A stretch of 5,699 bases of DNA from Bacillota bacterium. Its GTDB lineage: Bacteria; Bacillota_C; Negativicutes; Sporomusales; Sporomusaceae. The notes beneath the pieces were generated by a model that was not told the DNA's origin, made no database searches, and worked only from the letters and a program-made list of their open reading frames with translations. Shown piece after piece: positions 5,682 through 5,699 of this stretch. How positions within the stretch are numbered: position 1 is the stretch's first letter; each line of letters opens with the position of its first letter. Made by a program: the position numbers and the translations under genes. The stretch spans positions 1 to 5,699 of the forward strand of contig JAEZQV010000421.1 of NCBI GenBank assembly GCA_023441125.1, given 5' to 3'.

Positions 5682-5696
5682 CTGGGAGTATATACT
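5678..5696 (+). promoter_or_regulatory. Two TATACT boxes, possible divergent promoter
   Basis: TATACT occurs at 5678-5683, overlapping the right arm of the 16-bp palindrome, and again at 5691-5696 inside the 10-bp palindrome AGTATATACT (5687-5696). Each matches the -10 consensus at five of six positions. No good -35 hexamer stands at the usual distance from either, and the window ends three bases later, so a promoter for a plus-strand gene beyond the edge is only a possibility. Confidence 0.25.
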
Positions 5697-5699
5697 AGA

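Overview
The window looks like chromosomal DNA of a diderm Firmicute (class Negativicutes, Sporomusaceae-like: Sporomusa, Pelosinus and relatives). Two things point that way. One gene encodes a small outer-membrane beta-barrel protein with a signal peptide and a C-terminal Phe. The other genes have strong Firmicute-style AGGAGG ribosome binding sites, T-tailed intrinsic terminators and Firmicute-like proteins. The genus is an inference. No tRNA, rRNA, CRISPR array, insertion sequence or phage gene is visible.

Layout. 1-855 (minus) is the 5' part of a gene for an exported NMT1/THI5-type ligand-binding domain, cut by the window edge; its sequence resembles the sensory domain of membrane signalling proteins as much as a free ABC-transporter binding protein. 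A 337-base AT-rich divergent intergenic region follows, with nested inverted repeats and a likely promoter for the outer-membrane protein gene (1193-1819, plus), which ends at a strong terminator. Next come fabF (beta-ketoacyl-ACP synthase II, 2053-3288), an AraC-type regulator with a C-terminal GyrI-like effector domain (3340-4233), a small basic protein with an excisionase/MerR-like DNA-binding look (4314-4568), and a very acidic 77-residue protein of unknown function (4630-4863). These four lie on the plus strand with gaps of 51-80 bases and no terminator between them until 4870-4895, so they may share transcripts. That terminator is symmetrical and probably also serves the convergent DJ-1/PfpI-family gene (5627-4962, minus). 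Upstream of that gene is a perfect 16-bp palindrome that looks like a repressor operator.

How the parts may work together: the outer-membrane protein is a single-gene unit. The fabF copy is not surrounded by other fatty-acid genes and sits next to a regulator with a ligand-binding domain, suggesting conditionally expressed fatty-acid elongation, though the regulator's target cannot be read from the sequence. I see no clearly new multi-gene system. The least explained parts are the basic/acidic small protein pair at 4314-4863, the operator-like palindrome at 5666-5681, and the nested repeats at 1064-1099.
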